Position numbers and translations under genes: made by a program | Part shown: positions 12,943-13,620 of the stretch, piece after piece | Layout of the letters: each line of letters begins with the position of its first letter | Position numbering within the stretch: the first letter of the stretch is position 1 | The notes under the pieces: generated by a model | The model's database searches: none | Seen by the model: the letters and a program-made list of their open reading frames with translations, nothing else | What the model was told of the DNA's origin: nothing | DNA from: Baffinella frigidus | Lineage: Eukaryota; Cryptophyceae; Cryptomonadales; Baffinellaceae | DNA: 13,620 nucleotides | Assembly: GCA_026770585.1 (NCBI GenBank) | Contig: MU646373.1 | Span: forward strand, 747,631 to 761,250 | Direction: 5' to 3'

Positions 12943-13458
12943 ATGGCGCCATCAGGCAGCGCTGTCGCCTGTTTCGTGGCCCTTTTCGTTGCGTCCGGGG
13001 TTGCGGTGGAGACTTTCGTGGCATCCTCGGCGGTGGAGTATAGCACCCGATTTTCCTATAGCGCAACCCCGACCGGCGCCAGCTTCTCCCACGACGGGCG
13101 ATGCTCATCGGACCGTCCGCCGAGCCCGTGCGTGCTGCCCATGAACGCAAATATCTCCCTCCTGGACCCGGGCGCCGGGACGGCGACGACCGTAGACGTG
13201 ACGCTGGACGTGTACCCTGGGCCATCCTGCGTGCGCCTGACCGGCAGCAACTACCTCAAGGACTGGGATTGCCTGCAATCCCCAAACTCGCCGCCGTTCC
13301 ACGACCCGCTGGAGCACGCCATTGTGCATGACGAAGTTTACATGACTCTGATAAGGATTATTCTGCCCGAGGGGTTCGACGCGAGCCTTGCATCCCTGGT
13401 GGGCGGCGTCAACGATACTGGGTTTATCAGCCTCGGCAACGTGACCAACACAACCACG
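12943..13458 (+). CDS. first exon of a secreted or membrane-targeted protein
   Basis: 172 codons from ATG 12943 (purine at -3, G at +4) to ACG before a GTGGAC donor (13459). Residues about 6-22 (AVACFVALFVASGVAV) form a clear signal peptide, which is why this ATG is preferred over the in-frame start at 12748. The mature part has four Cys (in GRCSS, PSPCVLP, PSCVRL, DWDCLQ) and several N-glycosylation sequons (NIS, NDT, NVT, NTT), as expected for an ER-exported or cell-surface protein. Strand-rich segments such as TVDVTLDVYPGPSCVRL suggest a beta fold. I recognise no family. The frame then runs into the array, giving only NPEPSTL peptide, so the rest of the gene lies in further exons beyond the window. 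Confidence 0.75.
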
Positions 13459-13463
13459 GTGGA

Positions 13464-13620
13464 CCCCCCCCTGAACCCTGAACCCTCTACCCTGAACCCT
13501 GAACCCTGAACCCTGAACCCCCAACCCCCAACTCTCCACCCTCCACCCTCCACCCTCCACCCTCCACCCCCAACCCTCAACCCTAAACCATCCACCCTCC
13601 ACCCTCCACCCTCCACCATC
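13464..13620 (-). repeat. CCCTGAA/CCTCCAC array
   Basis: Starts about 12 nt after the GTGGAC donor of the plus-strand exon and runs off the right edge, drifting to CCACCCT units. Confidence 0.93.

Overview
Organism. This is eukaryotic nuclear DNA. The window is full of degenerate heptamer arrays derived from the TTTAGGG telomere motif (variants TTGAGGG, TGTAGGG, TTTGGGG), and the only convincing proteins are split into short, GC-rich exons with GT..AG introns. There is no bacterial gene organisation. A TTTAGGG-type motif, very repeat-rich introns and a protein with a PIH1-type CS domain (a family linked to HSP90 co-chaperones and axonemal dynein assembly) fit a flagellate alga or protist. Dinoflagellate-like or prasinophyte-like genomes are my best guesses; the sequence does not decide. 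LAYOUT. (1) 1-560: telomere-like array, then a unique island with a direct repeat. (2) 597-822: CT/GA microsatellite. (3) 849-1511: several minus-strand exons or exon-like islands, including a Lys/Glu/Pro-rich exon. (4) 1797-8640: the main gene, minus strand, read from about 8640 down to a stop at 1797. I assembled it by hand from exons whose codon phases agree. It encodes a PIH1-type CS domain, an acidic linker, a region of repeated short Leu-rich motifs, short charged segments and a three-repeat TPR domain that keeps most carboxylate-clamp residues. Most of these exons have no start codon, and several lie in frames that single-ORF scanning misses. (5) 8641-9396: unique sequence with hairpins. 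(6) 9397-9462: a possible plus-strand exon. (7) 9468-11707: 2.2 kb of degenerate CCCTAAA array. (8) 11708-12942: mixed islands, an oppositely oriented array and a foldback repeat. (9) 12943-13458: plus-strand first exon of a secreted or membrane-targeted glycoprotein candidate, running into another array. HOW IT WORKS TOGETHER. The arrays are not random between genes. In nine proposed introns the heptamer array starts about 3 to 17 nt after the GT donor, and three introns (88, 119 and 171 nt) are almost pure array. Other introns hold foldback elements; one foldback coincides almost exactly with a 153-nt intron. Three acceptors have a copy of the acceptor plus the first 15 to 30 nt of the exon lying 33 to 214 nt upstream. 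The window therefore looks like a natural record of intron birth or growth from telomere-like repeats, foldback elements and tandem duplications. Predicted peptides rich in NPQPSTL or TPYTLHP are translated introns, not proteins. All exon joins are inferred from reading frame and splice signals only; there is no transcript evidence here.
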